Positions 46,341 through 57,581 of a stretch of 60,000 bases of DNA are shown piece by piece. The notes under the pieces were generated by a model. The model saw nothing but the letters and a program-made list of their open reading frames with translations, was not told the DNA's origin and made no database searches. Both the position numbers and the translations under genes were made by a program. The stretch is from NCBI RefSeq assembly GCF_030272615.1, contig NC_081411.1, forward strand, positions 833,518,136-833,578,135, read 5' to 3'. The stretch's first letter is position 1, and every line of letters begins with the position of its first letter. Source of the stretch: Cryptomeria japonica (lineage: Eukaryota; Streptophyta; Pinopsida; Cupressales; Cupressaceae).

Positions 46341-47288
46341 GAATTAATGTGCAAGCAGCGCGTTGTTTCAAAGAAAATTTGATCTCTAGAAGATACCAGT
46401 TCTAAACTTGATTGATCACGAACTAGATGAAGAGCGAAGTATTCAGCTTGTTTTGAAGCAATGAAACGGAACAGAGTTGATTAAAGAGAAACTAACCCCT
46501 AACTTGATTGAACTAGGACCGATGAAGAGAAAAGATACCGAACTTGAACTTGATTGATCAAGAAGCGGATCTTATTGATCTAGAACTTGATTGAACTAGA
46601 CATAATGAGCGAAGATAAAATCGATCTTGAACTTGATGGATCAAGACACGATGGATCAAGATTCGATGTGATGAAACTAAACACTTGCTTAGATTGAGCA
46701 TGTGATCGAAGATACTCTTTAAACCCTTGATTGAGTTTAAATGAATAATCAGCTTGATGAAAAGGTATGAAATTTATTAACGTTAAGAGACTGATTCAGA
46801 CAAAGACAATATCAGCTTGATTTGAAGTGATGAAACTGATATGCCCCTAGAGATTGATTTGATGAAGCTTAGCTGCTCAACTTGCAATGAAGATTTTTGA
46901 AAGAAATTCTCGACTTTGAGGTCATGAGTATGCCCCCTCGGGAGCGAAATCGAAAGATAACGAGAGTCACGTAGTGATTGTAGGCAATTTTTTTTTTTTT
47001 AACGATGATAAGTTATTTGAGCATAAAGATTAGTGTTGAAGATTAAAATCAGAGTTGATGTGAGAATTAAATTGAGATTTAGCATTGATTTACAAGAAAT
47101 TTAGCGCAAATTGAAAAAGAGAATGAGCAGTTGATGAAAAGCACTAAGTGGTCCAAATTTTGGAAATTGACTAGCAAAATGATCTTGAATTTTGATTTCG
47201 ATCCCGAAAATGGAATCACGATGGGCAAATTAGCTAAGGGTACAATTTTCATGTCCATCGGAGCAAGTTGAAAAATTAGGGTTTTGGC
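46341..47288. other. F spacer between polypurine tract and PMD2 promoter
   Basis: Contains many diverged copies of CTTGATTGATCAAGA-like words (46400-46720) and the box TGCCCCCTCGGGAG (46931-46944), also found upstream of PMD1 at 12701-12714. A poly(T) tract is at 46988-47001. No gene seen. Confidence 0.6.
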
Positions 47289-47295
47289 TATATAA
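47289..47295 (+). promoter_or_regulatory. TATA box of PMD2
   Basis: TATATAA in GGCTATATAAGGGG, about 75-80 bp before the PMD2 start codon, the same spacing as in PMD1. It drives transcription against the element F genome. Confidence 0.75.
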
Positions 47296-47369
47296 GGGGT
47301 AAAAGTGTCATTTTCAATTCATTTTAACCCTCCAAGTTTGAAAATTCAAAAAGCCTTCTGTGAAGAAAA

Positions 47370-49664
47370 ATGGTGGTTCCCACTCATGAGCATTGATTCA
47401 AGCGCTAGAGATGAAATAATCGACCTCGGAACTATAAGGCAGCGGTAAGTGATCTATCTTAAGCCTGTTATTCATTTTAATTTTGAATTTTTTTGTATGT
47501 TTAAGTCGGGCGTTTTCGTTTTGTCGTGCGAGACAGGACCCTGTCTCGTACGACAAACTGATTAAGTTTGTTTTGTCGTTTAAAGTGACTAGTTTTGTTG
47601 TACTAGGCCTACCCTTATGTCGTACGATTACATTCAAAAGAGCCCCTTTTGTCGTCCTAGGACTAGTCTTGTGTCATATGGGAGTCTTTTGTCATACTAG
47701 GCCTATTTCTGACTCGTACGAGTTTCTGCCCCTATGATGTTTTGTCGTTTGGAAAATAGTGAACATTTTTGAAGATGCAAACTTCAAATTTTGATTGTGC
47801 AATTTACGTAGTTGAATTTACGTGATGTTTTACTTCTCTTATATGCTTACTTGAAATGTTTTTTGATGCTCCGTTGTTTGATTGTTGCAGATTTGATTGC
47901 CTCATGTGTTGTTCAGATGTGTATATCCACCGACGATGACATTAGTGCATCAATTGTCAGATGTTGAGTGGGCACATATTGATTTGTAGGGATTGACCCA
48001 CCTTCTTGATTTACCTAATATTCATGTGAATCACGGTAAGTTGACTGCATTAGTTGAGAGATTCCACTCAGAGCATAACACATTCCATTTTCCAATTAGG
48101 GAGATGACCATCACTCCCGAGGATGTTTATAGGATTATCTGTATCCCTTTTGTTGGGGGTAAGGTTGATTATGATGCAGCTCAGCTTCCTGGGTTACTAG
48201 CTATTAGACATGTTTTTAGGGATCCTGATATTCTGACACGTTCTATCAGTTGGGATGTGATGATGGGCAGGTACAGTAAGGACTTTCCACTTGCTTGCAT
48301 CTTGGCAGTTTTTATCGGTTGTTTTCTGATGTCGGACAGGGAACAACAGGGATTTTTGTGTGGACGGGGCAGGATGTTAGAGAGGCTTATTGAGACCCCT
48401 AAAAGATTAGGTTAGGGTTCTTGTATATTGGCACACATGTATCGCGAGATGCATGAGATTGTATATAGGGAGAGGAAGAGTATGGGCCTAGGAGCACCTC
48501 CCAGTTTGCAGGCCGATTGTAGATGACAACAAGGATCCTGGTCAACCCATTGTATACAAATATTCAGGATATGTTACGCAGCCCCATATGGGAAAGATAG
48601 ATTTTTGGAGATGGCAGTTGGACGACTTGATAGACATGATATGGAGACTGTACAGGGGTCTAGAGCCATGATACAATTGGAGGGTTATTCACGGGGATTT
48701 TTTTGTGACTTGACCACTCATCGGCAGATCACAGACTGTAGTTGAGTGATTTGTTATTTCCTGAGTGATGAGGCAGTATGGTAGACCTCAGGAGATCTTG
48801 CAGAAGTTCACTGCATACGTGTGTTATGCCGATGAGGAGAGGCAGGGATGGGGGTCGAGCTTATCATACACCTTGAGCATGCAGGAGTTGATTGGGTTAC
48901 ATCGGCTTAGGTGGGACTATCTGGATGATATTGTAGATGTGGGGGTATTACCCCAGTATAGGGATTGGTTCCAGCAGCATCCATTCCTGAGATTCACAGA
49001 TTTGGCTGAGCAGGCACCTCGCATAGAGGAGGTAGAGGATGATGCCCCCGTACAGGGATAGGGACATGGACAGAGGCAAGGATAGAGGGTCAAGGCTTTG
49101 AGGCGGGCAGATGGTGATCCTAGTGCTAGCAGCAGCAGGGTACCAACTGGTGGTAGGCAGTAGAGAGGGGAGGGAGGATCCCTAGGGATGATTGGAGTGA
49201 GACTGAGCGGAGTGAGGGTGCCAGAGGGTGGAGGAGGGGAGGAGAGAGCAGTACTAAGATAGGTCAGGCAGAGGAGAGAGGATCAAGGGGCAGCCAGAGG
49301 CGGAGATGGAGGAGGAGAACCTCTAAGGGAGCAGGGGGTCCACGCAGCGTGGTCGATGAGAGAACATCTAGCGAGGTTACAGTCATAGCTAACAGTGGCA
49401 TAGACTCAGCCAGTGGAGCAAGACCGACAGTTAGCAAAGATGAGAGCAGAGCGAGACTCTTTGCGACAAGAGGTTCTTCATCAGATGATTCGGGCAACCT
49501 ATTATGTTCTGGCTTACAGCATAGCAGTTCCACTAGCACAGCAGGTTGTACCATATTCACAGTATATGGCTCGATCAGAGGGAGCTCGGGCACCTAGGTA
49601 GGATCCGAGTCAGGAGGCTCCATCTCCTCCACCACCTGTCGATGAGGGAGAGCTAGAGAGATAG
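47370..49664 (+). pseudogene. PMD2: plant mobile domain pseudogene, antisense in F
   Basis: Exon 1 (47370-47444) is 25 codons, the same length as in PMD1, starting MVVPTHEH and containing three stops that can all derive from CGA, CAG or TGG. Donor GTAAGT at 47445; acceptor TGTTGCAG before exon 2 at 47891, again phase 0. Exon 2 has LVERFHSEHNTFHF and MTITPEDVYRI, then after a frameshift near 48400 WAxEHLPVCRP, FWRWQLDDLIDMIW and MRQYGRPQEI, which are PMD landmarks. An acidic and Gly-rich stretch and a coiled coil with DRQLAKMRAERDSLRQEV (about 49420) end the protein, paralleling PMD1. Likely a nuclear protein when intact. Confidence 0.85.
47500..47755 (+). repeat. TGTCGTACGA iteron cluster in the PMD2 intron
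   Basis: About ten copies or near copies of TTGTCGTACGA within 250 bp (for example CTCGTACGACAAA near 47550, ATGTCGTACGA near 47620, CTCGTACGAG near 47715), with variants such as TTGTCATACTA. The core TCGTACGA is palindromic. The same word recurs in the F 5' leader. Confidence 0.87.
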
Positions 49665-52396
49665 ATTTTCTTTTTGTAGCTCTGAGATTTTTTTGTAGAC
49701 ACCTATTTTTTGTAGCCCTTACAATTCTTGCTCCGATGGGAGTTTGTATTTGACAATTGACATTATTTTGTACCCTGAGACTTGATCATTATATATAAGA
49801 GATCTTGATTTGACTTCATTGTACTTGTGTTGATCGATATATGATATGCTTGTCTATATGTTTTATTCTATATGTATGCATAGTTGTTTAGTATGGATGT
49901 ATGTAATGCAGATGAATATGGATGTTTGTTTTTGTTTCTTTTCATATGCAAATAAAATGAATGAAAATGAGTAATGAGCAGTGCAAGTGTTTTCATTTTT
50001 CAATGCAATAAGATGAATGCAAATGAATGTATGAATCTATATAAAATGCTTATGTATGCAGCTAACATCTTAATACACAAGTACTCGATCGGAGAAATGA
50101 TGATGAAAAAGAGACCACTTAGCTAAGAAATGATGAATGCTTCAAACTCTCATTCAGAAGATAAAGAGATCATTGTTAGCATATCGAAATCACTCTAAAT
50201 TCACAAGATGCAGAATGAAAAGTAAAATGAGATGCAAAATAAGATGCAACCTAAACCTGGTCACTGGATTTGAAAAGATTAATTTTCATTATTGAGCGTC
50301 TTACAACCACAGCAGGCAGATTAGAGTTCCTTGCTTTTCATGTGCAATATTAATCATCTTGTCTGCAATGACCCTTTTTCATTCATATCCTTGGATAGAT
50401 TACGCAAGGACCTGGATTGCATGATAAAGAAATTCCCTCAAAACAGATAAAGAAATGATGGGAACCTCCTTGTAGCATTCAACTAAGCGGAGTCGAGGTA
50501 TGTGTGGTGATTTCACCTTGATGTGAAGGCTCTTATCACAGACACCCAGCTGATTAGATGTTTCCAGATCATCAGAATCATTCCTACAAGCAAAAAAATA
50601 AAGAAAATATTATGCCCCCAATCCTTGCTTCTCTTAGTCAAGATAGACTTCCTTGAGTTACTTAGAGGGAATAATAATCGAAAACCAATATAAGAGACAT
50701 CACACAAAGAAAATTTCATGCATAGCTCAAACTATTTAGTGATTGTTTTCAGTAATGTGGTTTTGCTTGTGTACTCAGTGATAAAACTCTTCAGTAGTCA
50801 GGAGACAAGTGACTGACTTGGAGTGGATGACCAGGTTTCACTGACGTAAAGATGACTTGGTTGATACTGCTTAGTACATGTAAATTTCTTAGTTGATTAC
50901 CCTAAGACTAGCACATTGATCAGTTTCAAGCCATGAGGGTTCCAACGAACCAAGATGTCACAAAAGTGACTAAAATATGTACAAGCGAAAGCAAGAATGA
51001 ATGAAAGCGGGAATGCCAATGTTGTGCTGATAGATGGAGCGCTTGAGTACAAGAGGCACCTTTTTGCCAGGTTTTCACCTGCTTAGCAAAGATCTTCTAG
51101 TTTTTTTTTAGGACTTTTTCTGATTTTTAGGATTTCTTCAGGACTTTTTCTTATTTTTAGGATTTCTTCAGGACTTTTTCTAATTTTTAGAGTTTTTTGA
51201 TGTTTGCCCTAGTGTCTAGCAAGGCAAAAGGGATTTTGAGTACATGAATGGATAAGCGAATGATGGTGGATGCTTTCAAGGACTATCTCACAATGTTAAT
51301 CCAAGCACATGCACTAGATATAGCAGTGCAAAGAAAGGATTTTAGCGATGTAAAGCAAGGATATAGCGTAACGAAGCCTGGTCCAAAGAAGTGGCCATGT
51401 CAAGAGGTTTTTGGAAAGCATGTTTTTGCATTTTGTCCATAGTGTTGATCAAGATCAAGGAATAGATCTGGATAGGGGACAAATAGGATAATCAAGATCA
51501 AAGGTGGTAATGAAGGATGTAAGAAAGCAATGGATAGGAGCTAAAGGGTTTGGATCAAGTGTAATAGATAGGACACATGAAGCCTGCAAGGATAATTAAC
51601 CTTGTCAAGATCAAAGGTGGAAAAGGGATATGAACGAAGATAGAGTGGATGAGGGATAATGGAGGATGAAGGATAATGGAGGAAGAAGGATAATAGATGG
51701 ATGTACATGGATGGAACTTTCCCCCAGTGTAAAGTGAAAAATATTAATGGATTACGCATGATGCCTATTTTCCAGGTTTTCATCATGGTGCTTGCCCAAG
51801 GCATCACAAGAAGTGGTTTTCACTCGTGGACGAAATTATTTCTCTTTACTTTTTTTCTGATTTTTTTTTCATCATGTTTTTATTTTTTTTGGAAGATAAT
51901 GGAAGCATGATAGGGGATGTAAGAAGGACCCCATCGTCTTGCTTCTTTGAATGGTACCCTTCGAAAATGAGTTGCAATAGACCATGGCTATGAAGGTATG
52001 CTCAAAGATGTTGGCAGGATAATGAAATGAAACAAAGGCAAGGACTTATGCAAAGGATTGGATAAGAGGGATGGAAGGGTGGAAAAGAGGTGTTGGATAT
52101 TGGATGGGATGTTGGAAGTATTGTGTATGGATATATGGAAATGTTGGAAAGATCAACATTCACACACACCTTGAGGGATGGTGGACATATGGAAGAGAAG
52201 TGAATCTCAGATTTTGAGATTTGGATGGAGGAAAGGTTATAGATTTGGGGGCATAAGAACCCAAAATGGATGAAGGAGGTGATGGAGGAATAGACTTGGA
52301 AGGTTTGGATGGAGGAACAACAATTTTGGATGCCAATTTTCATTTTTCTTTAAACTGTTGTGCTTCAAGAAGCTGCTTAGCGATCCACATGGTTTT
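49665..52396. other. F internal region without recognisable gene
   Basis: Low-complexity, plus-strand GATG/GAATG-rich sequence. A direct repeat of about 38 bp (GGACTTTTTCTTATTTTTAG with GATTTCTTCA) occurs near 51105-51200. Open frames (for example 51248-51442 plus) have no identifiable motifs. Confidence 0.6.
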
Positions 52397-53632
52397 TTAT
52401 TTTTCATGCTTTTGTAGTTCCTTAGAGTGCATTTCTTGTACAAGTTCCTTAGGAACCCATATAACTTTTGAATTTGCTTCTTTCTTTGTGGGCCTTTGTG
52501 GTGTTTTATATTTTTCTTTTTCTTTTTGGATCATATTTTTATTTGTTTTGACATGTCGATTAGATGGGACATGTTGATCCTTGAATACATGTGGATTACT
52601 TGACTTGTGACTTTTATGCTTGGCATCCAAATTTCTTGGAGAAGGAAAAGAATGTATGAATGGATAGGAATGATATGGAGGTATTTTAGATGGATGGAAG
52701 GTACTCGGAGTCGTGTGCTTTTTTTGATCCCACATAAGGGATGGAGGGATATAGGGACCTAGAATGGATGGAAGCAATGATGGAGAAAGCATATATTTGG
52801 ATTTAACTGGAGAAATGTAGGATTTATGAGAGATACCAACATCTTGAGAAATGTCCCTGAGGCCATGACCTTTAACATTTTCTTTAATATGGAGGGGTTC
52901 TTGCTTGTGGAGATCTACCCCTTTGCCTTTATAAATATTTTGAATTGTAGGATACACTTTGCTATGGAAAGAAGGCGCGACTCCATTATGAGATGGAGGT
53001 GGAATGTAAGGAATGATAGGATCACGAAGGGGATTTGTAAGCATGATGGATCCTTGAGCTGAACATGGAGGATTGTGACAAGGAATAAAGGGATACTTTG
53101 AACTTGACATGGAAGAGGAAGATCACTAGATTCCTCTTTAAAGGTGCTATCCTCTTGAATTTCAATGAAATCATCAAAAAGAATGGAAGGTATATCTTGA
53201 TCTTGCATAGGAAGTGGATTAGGAATTAGATTTGGAAGGATGCTTTGTTCTTGAGATGGAAGGGGGTCATCTTGGAATAAATGGAAAGGTATAAGGGGAT
53301 CATCATGGGCTTCTAGGGAAATAGGATCTTTTTCAATCATTAGATGGGATTGAGGAGTTTTGGTGTCTTGATCTTGATTTATGGTAGGACTTATTTTTAT
53401 TTTCCAGATTATCCTCTTGACATGAAGCCATTTCTAAGGAAGAGGTAGTGTTTTTTATATGCATGGAGGATTCTTGGAAGGTGTTCATATCTTGGTATGA
53501 TGGGGAAGCATTTTGAGTGGGACTCTTTGGAGTGGGTATGTTCAGAATTGGAGTGCATAATGGCATATGATCTAGGATTTTTAAATCTTTAGAGGAACTT
53601 GTATCAATATTGGCATTAACTTGGATTTCCAT
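52397..53632 (-). pseudogene. F Pro/Ser-rich ORF downstream of gag
   Basis: Overlapping minus-strand frames rich in Pro, Ser, His and Lys (IPYIPPPSHNGVAPS, KYMLSPSLLPSILGPYIPP). The last ends VIWVPKELVQEMHSKELQ; a W-V-P-K tail is common in plant retrotransposon ORFs. At least one frameshift and stops near 53100-53340. No enzymatic motif. Likely the variable C-terminal part of the Gag polyprotein of a non-autonomous element. Confidence 0.55.
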
Positions 53633-53770
53633 AGGAGATAGCCCTTGAAGGTAAACATGAGAAGTTTTATTGTTTCAAGGAGATGAAGACATCATGGAAG
53701 GGATGGAGGCCACATATGGAGCCTTGCTAGACATAGGTTCATGATTTTGATTATGCTTAGAAGTAGTTAC

Positions 53771-54346
53771 TTATTTTTCTTTAGGTGAGTCATTAGGATC
53801 TTCAATTTCAATGACACCATTATCAATGAGATCTTGAATCTTATGTTTTAATTCCATGCATTTCGAAGTCTTATGTTCATTTTGTCTATGATAGGCACAA
53901 TACTTACTCAAAATTTCACATCCCCATGTGGTCTTTTTAGGCAGTATGATAAGATTATGCTCAAGAAGCTCTTTCAAAGTTGACTCAATAGATTGCCCCA
54001 AAGGTGTAAACTATCTATCTAGAGGATATTTGGAGGAAATGTCTTTATGTCTTGGTGAAGGTGTCTTGTGAGCTTGTTTGAGATCTGGCTTTTGATTGTC
54101 AATTACTTCTTTTTCCATCTTATGTAATTGTTTTAGCATTTCTTGAAGTCTAGTGTTCTTAATATCATGAATTTGTTTCTCAAATGGAGTCATTGATTTA
54201 TTTTGTTGGATTTTTATGTCATATATTTCTTTCTTGATATCTTGAAGCATTTGAGCCAAGGTAGCCATGGTAATTCGAGCTGAGGTAGCCATGGGATTCT
54301 TACTTTTCTCAAAAAAATTAGAAGAGCTTTTGGTTTGAACAAGCAT
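53771..54346 (-). pseudogene. F gag fragment with coiled coil and zinc knuckle
   Basis: The N-terminal 110 residues form a probable coiled coil (LAQMLQDIKKEIYDIKIQQN). After one stop near 54009 come FTPLGQSIESTLKELLEHN and the knuckle YCAYHRQNEHKTSKC with the following helix IQDLIDNGVIEI. The same FTPL...knuckle...LID order is seen in gag of elements C and E, which places F in this Tat-like group. The conserved Retrotrans_gag core is missing, so this is a reduced gag. Confidence 0.8.
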
Positions 54347-54669
54347 TTACAACTGATGGGACAAAGAGCTAGATGTGTTGTAGACGTCAAGATCAAATTG
54401 GAGCTAGTTGTTTATTTAACGTAGTGATTTGAGAGAAGTAACTAAGATCTAGTCTGGTTTCAGGAATGATCTATCATGTGTAAGACGTTATCTAAGTTAA
54501 CTTAAGTTTGATAAGATGTTGTTTGACCTAGCTGAGAGATGATCGACAAAATCGTGCAACGCAACGGCAGGGGTACACTATCAAGGTTGTTTATGTTCAC
54601 GAGGATGAAACCCAGTTTTAGGCTCGCTGTAGACTGTTTTAGGCAAGTTTGACTATTCTGGACTGGCAA

Positions 54670-55000
54670 AATCAGAGATTTGTACGATAGGATTTCAAGG
54701 ATCGAACGACAATATAATAGCTTCAAGAAAATGACAGTATTGTTTCATACGAGTTGCTGCCTAATACCGTACGACAGATGGGCATGTCTGAAATGACAAA
54801 CTGATAAATGCAAGGATTTATCGCATGACACAAGATTCAGGATAAAATGATAGTTCTCAAACCCGGACGACAGAAAATCAGATCTCGTACGACACAAAAT
54901 GCAGGCTCAAATGAAAGATTGTTAGGATTGATGGAATCTCGTACGACAGAAGATATGTAGCAGAATGATAAAACAGAAGGCTCGTATGACTGTGTCTGGA
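54670..55000 (-). repeat. TGTCGTACGA iteron cluster, F leader, gag-proximal
   Basis: Copies such as CCGTACGACAG, CTCGTACGACAC and CTCGTACGACAG, interspersed with AAATGACA half-like words, at 20-40 bp spacing. Read on the element sense strand these are TGTCGTACGAG, the same orientation in which the PMD2 transcript carries them. Confidence 0.8.
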
Positions 55001-56139
55001 CAGAGATTAAATGTTGAGTTTTTTATCACTGAGTATGACCAATTTTTGATATAGGACTGATTTTCAATGACCGACGAAGACTAGTTTTTGACACTAATAG
55101 AGTTTATCACTGAGTTATTTGGTATTGTTTTCTCCATTTTTGGTATTCCAATTTTAGTTTCAGGGATGAAAACACAGAAAACATGAAATACGAATAATAA
55201 CTTCAATCACAGTATGCAAACCCTATGGAAGTTGGCTTAGAGAAGAAAACCTTTCCTTGTCGACTTAGGTACACACACAATAGCTAATCAAAATATGGTC
55301 GTTGAGTCTCACACAATGGATTCTCAACGTCGTATTAGCCGACTCCAAATTCTAATGGGGGCACGATATGGCAAGTATCTTGGGAGAGTTACTATCTCTC
55401 TTCCACAAAGATTATCAACCTTTTGGAGGTGAATCGGGTAGCTTCTAATTTGAATTGGAACTAGTAAGGGGTCTATTCAGCGCGTCAAGGTATAAACTCA
55501 ATTAAGAGGTATCTCAGCCTTGAAAACCAAGGTTTAATATACCCAAAGGTATAGAGGAGAGTCATTCCCGAGCACTGCCGCTGACTTGATTTTTATCAAA
55601 TCGCGTTTATTTTATAGAGGGTTGGAGTACTTGGCATTTAGTCATTCCCACTTGAGTCGTTCCCCTCTCACCGGTCATAATGGCTTTAAGAGTTATTAGC
55701 TCCTCGAGGGGGCAAGCCCGCTAAAGATATGCAAATCTCAAACTTAAAGAAAATGCCTCGAGGGTCTGGATTTCTGATTGTCTATACAAACAAGAGCATA
55801 CTCTCCTACCTCTCAAAATTTTCTCAAAACATGAAATATAGATTTGTTCTTTAACCAGATAGCAAGTTAGGTGCCTAAAATGAATTTAAAGAATACACGA
55901 TGTTTAGCTGATTCTCTTTAGGCAACCTGCAAAAACAACGTATTAGTAGTCATGTTGTTTTTATTCTTTGACAGGCGTATGTTTGATTGATAACTTCTTT
56001 GACAAGTGTCCTACAAGAAACTAGTTAGGCTGTGAAAATATCAGGCAGACAGAAGACGATTCAGGGTTAGCGTTAGCGTAATCAAAATTGGATAGAAAAC
56101 CTGAAAAAGTGAAACTTGTTTTAACCCAATAGAATATAG

Positions 56140-56350
56140 CATCGTATGACAATTATCACGGAGTAAAATGACAAAAGGTTTTTATCGTAGGAGTAGAACC
56201 AAGCATAAAATGACAGAAGATAAAATCAGATATTTAGAATAGAATTTTGTACGACACCCTTTTGTGATTCATACAACAAATCAGAGGCTTCGATAGAATG
56301 TTGTACGATGCAGTAATTCCACTTGTATGATATTTCACAGAGATTGTACG
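56140..56350 (-). repeat. TGTCGTACGA iteron cluster, F leader, LTR-proximal
   Basis: Diverged copies (ATCGTATGACA, TTTGTACGACAC, GTTGTACGATG, ATTGTACGG) about 80 bp from the primer-binding site. C-to-T and G-to-A changes account for most variants. Confidence 0.75.
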
Positions 56351-56406
56351 GATGAAACCTGCAAGATTTTAAAAAATGATTCTGAGGCCGAAAAAGTAGT
56401 CTTCTA

Positions 56407-56423
56407 CCCCACGGTGGGCACCA
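56407..56423 (-). other. Element F primer-binding site
   Basis: TGGTGCCCACCGTGGGG on the minus strand, a few bases after the 5' LTR end. The tRNA is not identified with certainty. Confidence 0.75.
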
Positions 56424-56427
56424 AAAA

Positions 56428-57576
56428 TGTGTGTGAAAAGTGGACCTGTATCTGTATCTGAAATACACAACACTTCAATTAAATCATTAGATGCATGGTT
56501 AGTAAATCAATAATCAATGAAGAATAAACCATTACAAAGCGACCCATTGCCTTTTAGTAGATGCGAGTTTAGATTGCTCTCAGATTGCTAAGATATCCAG
56601 TGACTAGACAACACCTAAACGAAGGATTTTTAAATCTATATGAGCATGAATATGAGCTAAATGGATGCAAGATTTAAGCTAGATATGCAAGATTAATCTA
56701 ACATGATTTAAGTAATATATGAATATTTAAGCTAAATGATTTAAACAATATGAAGTAACTAATATGCAATATCTCAATGCAAATTTTCAATGAACCTAGA
56801 CCAAAAACAACATAATAACAATATATTCTCCAGGATTTTTGAATGAGAGATGAGAGCCTAAATTTATAGAAAATTAAGAAAGAAACCAATGACTGAGATC
56901 AAATGATGATGAGCAGTCAAGATTTTCCAAGAGGAAGCACAATCCAAGTGAATTGATGTGATTGGATGCTTTTCTCAGTTTTAAAGGAAATTGAACTAAA
57001 ATTAAGATAAAATTAGGAAACAACTAATTTATTCTCTATTTCATTCAATTTTAATATTTAATTGTTTTAATTGCTTTCTTTGAGATTATTTATCAATTTT
57101 TAATTTTTTTTTCAAGATTATCACCAATTGATTTCTTTTCTCAAATTTTTAATTCTTTTTTGGTCAATTAATTCCTTTTTTTATTTGTTTCCTTTTTTGA
57201 AGATTTGTGCTCATAATTTCCAATTCCTCTTTCTTGATTTGTTTCCTTTTTTTGAAGATTTATGGAAATTTTCATTTATTTTTCAAATTAATTTCTCTTT
57301 TTGATGATTTAATGCAAAATTGATTTATTTAATTAAATATGCTAGGATATTTAATAAAATAAATAAGATAATTGTTTAAAAGTGATTTACTTGGAATGAT
57401 CAATTAATTAAATAAAATATTTAATTAATATTGGTTGATTAATTTGCCATGTGGCATTGATGATTAAAGAATTAATTGTGTGCTCAGGATTTATTTAATT
57501 GTCTTTGGTTAGGACCTTAGTGATGTTGTCGAGATTAGGGGCCCATGGCTTAGATGACCATTTTTAGGGTATTACA
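56428..57576 (-). repeat. Element F 5' LTR
   Basis: 1149 bp, matching 45177-46327 throughout. Minus-strand start TGTAATACCC at 57576; TATA (CTATAAA) at 56863-56869. Confidence 0.93.
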
Positions 57577-57581
57577 GCTCT
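57577..57581. repeat. Element F target-site duplication, right copy
   Basis: GCTCT, identical to 45172-45176. Confidence 0.93.

Larger units (their letters stand above)
54347..56405 (-). other. F 5' leader
   Basis: About 2.1 kb between primer-binding site and gag. Two clusters of TCGTACGACA-type motifs lie at 54670-55000 and 56140-56350. A purine-rich GAGGGGGCAAG box is at 55711. No ORF of note. Confidence 0.7.
45177..57576 (-). mobile_element. Element F: 12.4-kb non-autonomous Gypsy carrying an antisense PMD gene
   Basis: LTRs at 56428-57576 (5') and 45177-46327 (3'), exact GCTCT target duplication, primer-binding site and polypurine tract in place. On the minus strand it encodes only gag-like fragments (52397-54346). 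No protease, reverse transcriptase or integrase motif is present, so it relied on another element. About 1 kb inside the 3' LTR, on the opposite strand, lies PMD2. The LTRs are nearly identical over their length (a few percent divergence by eye), so F is younger than the E gag it split. Confidence 0.93.

Noticed and set aside
49264-49597. ORFs on both strands over the PMD2 C-terminal region
   Set aside because: The frame continuing from the PMD exon (ending at 49664) explains the composition; the others are shadows.
52826-53062. Plus-strand ORF with Arg-rich end in F
   Set aside because: Antisense to the Pro/Ser-rich minus-strand gag-like ORF.
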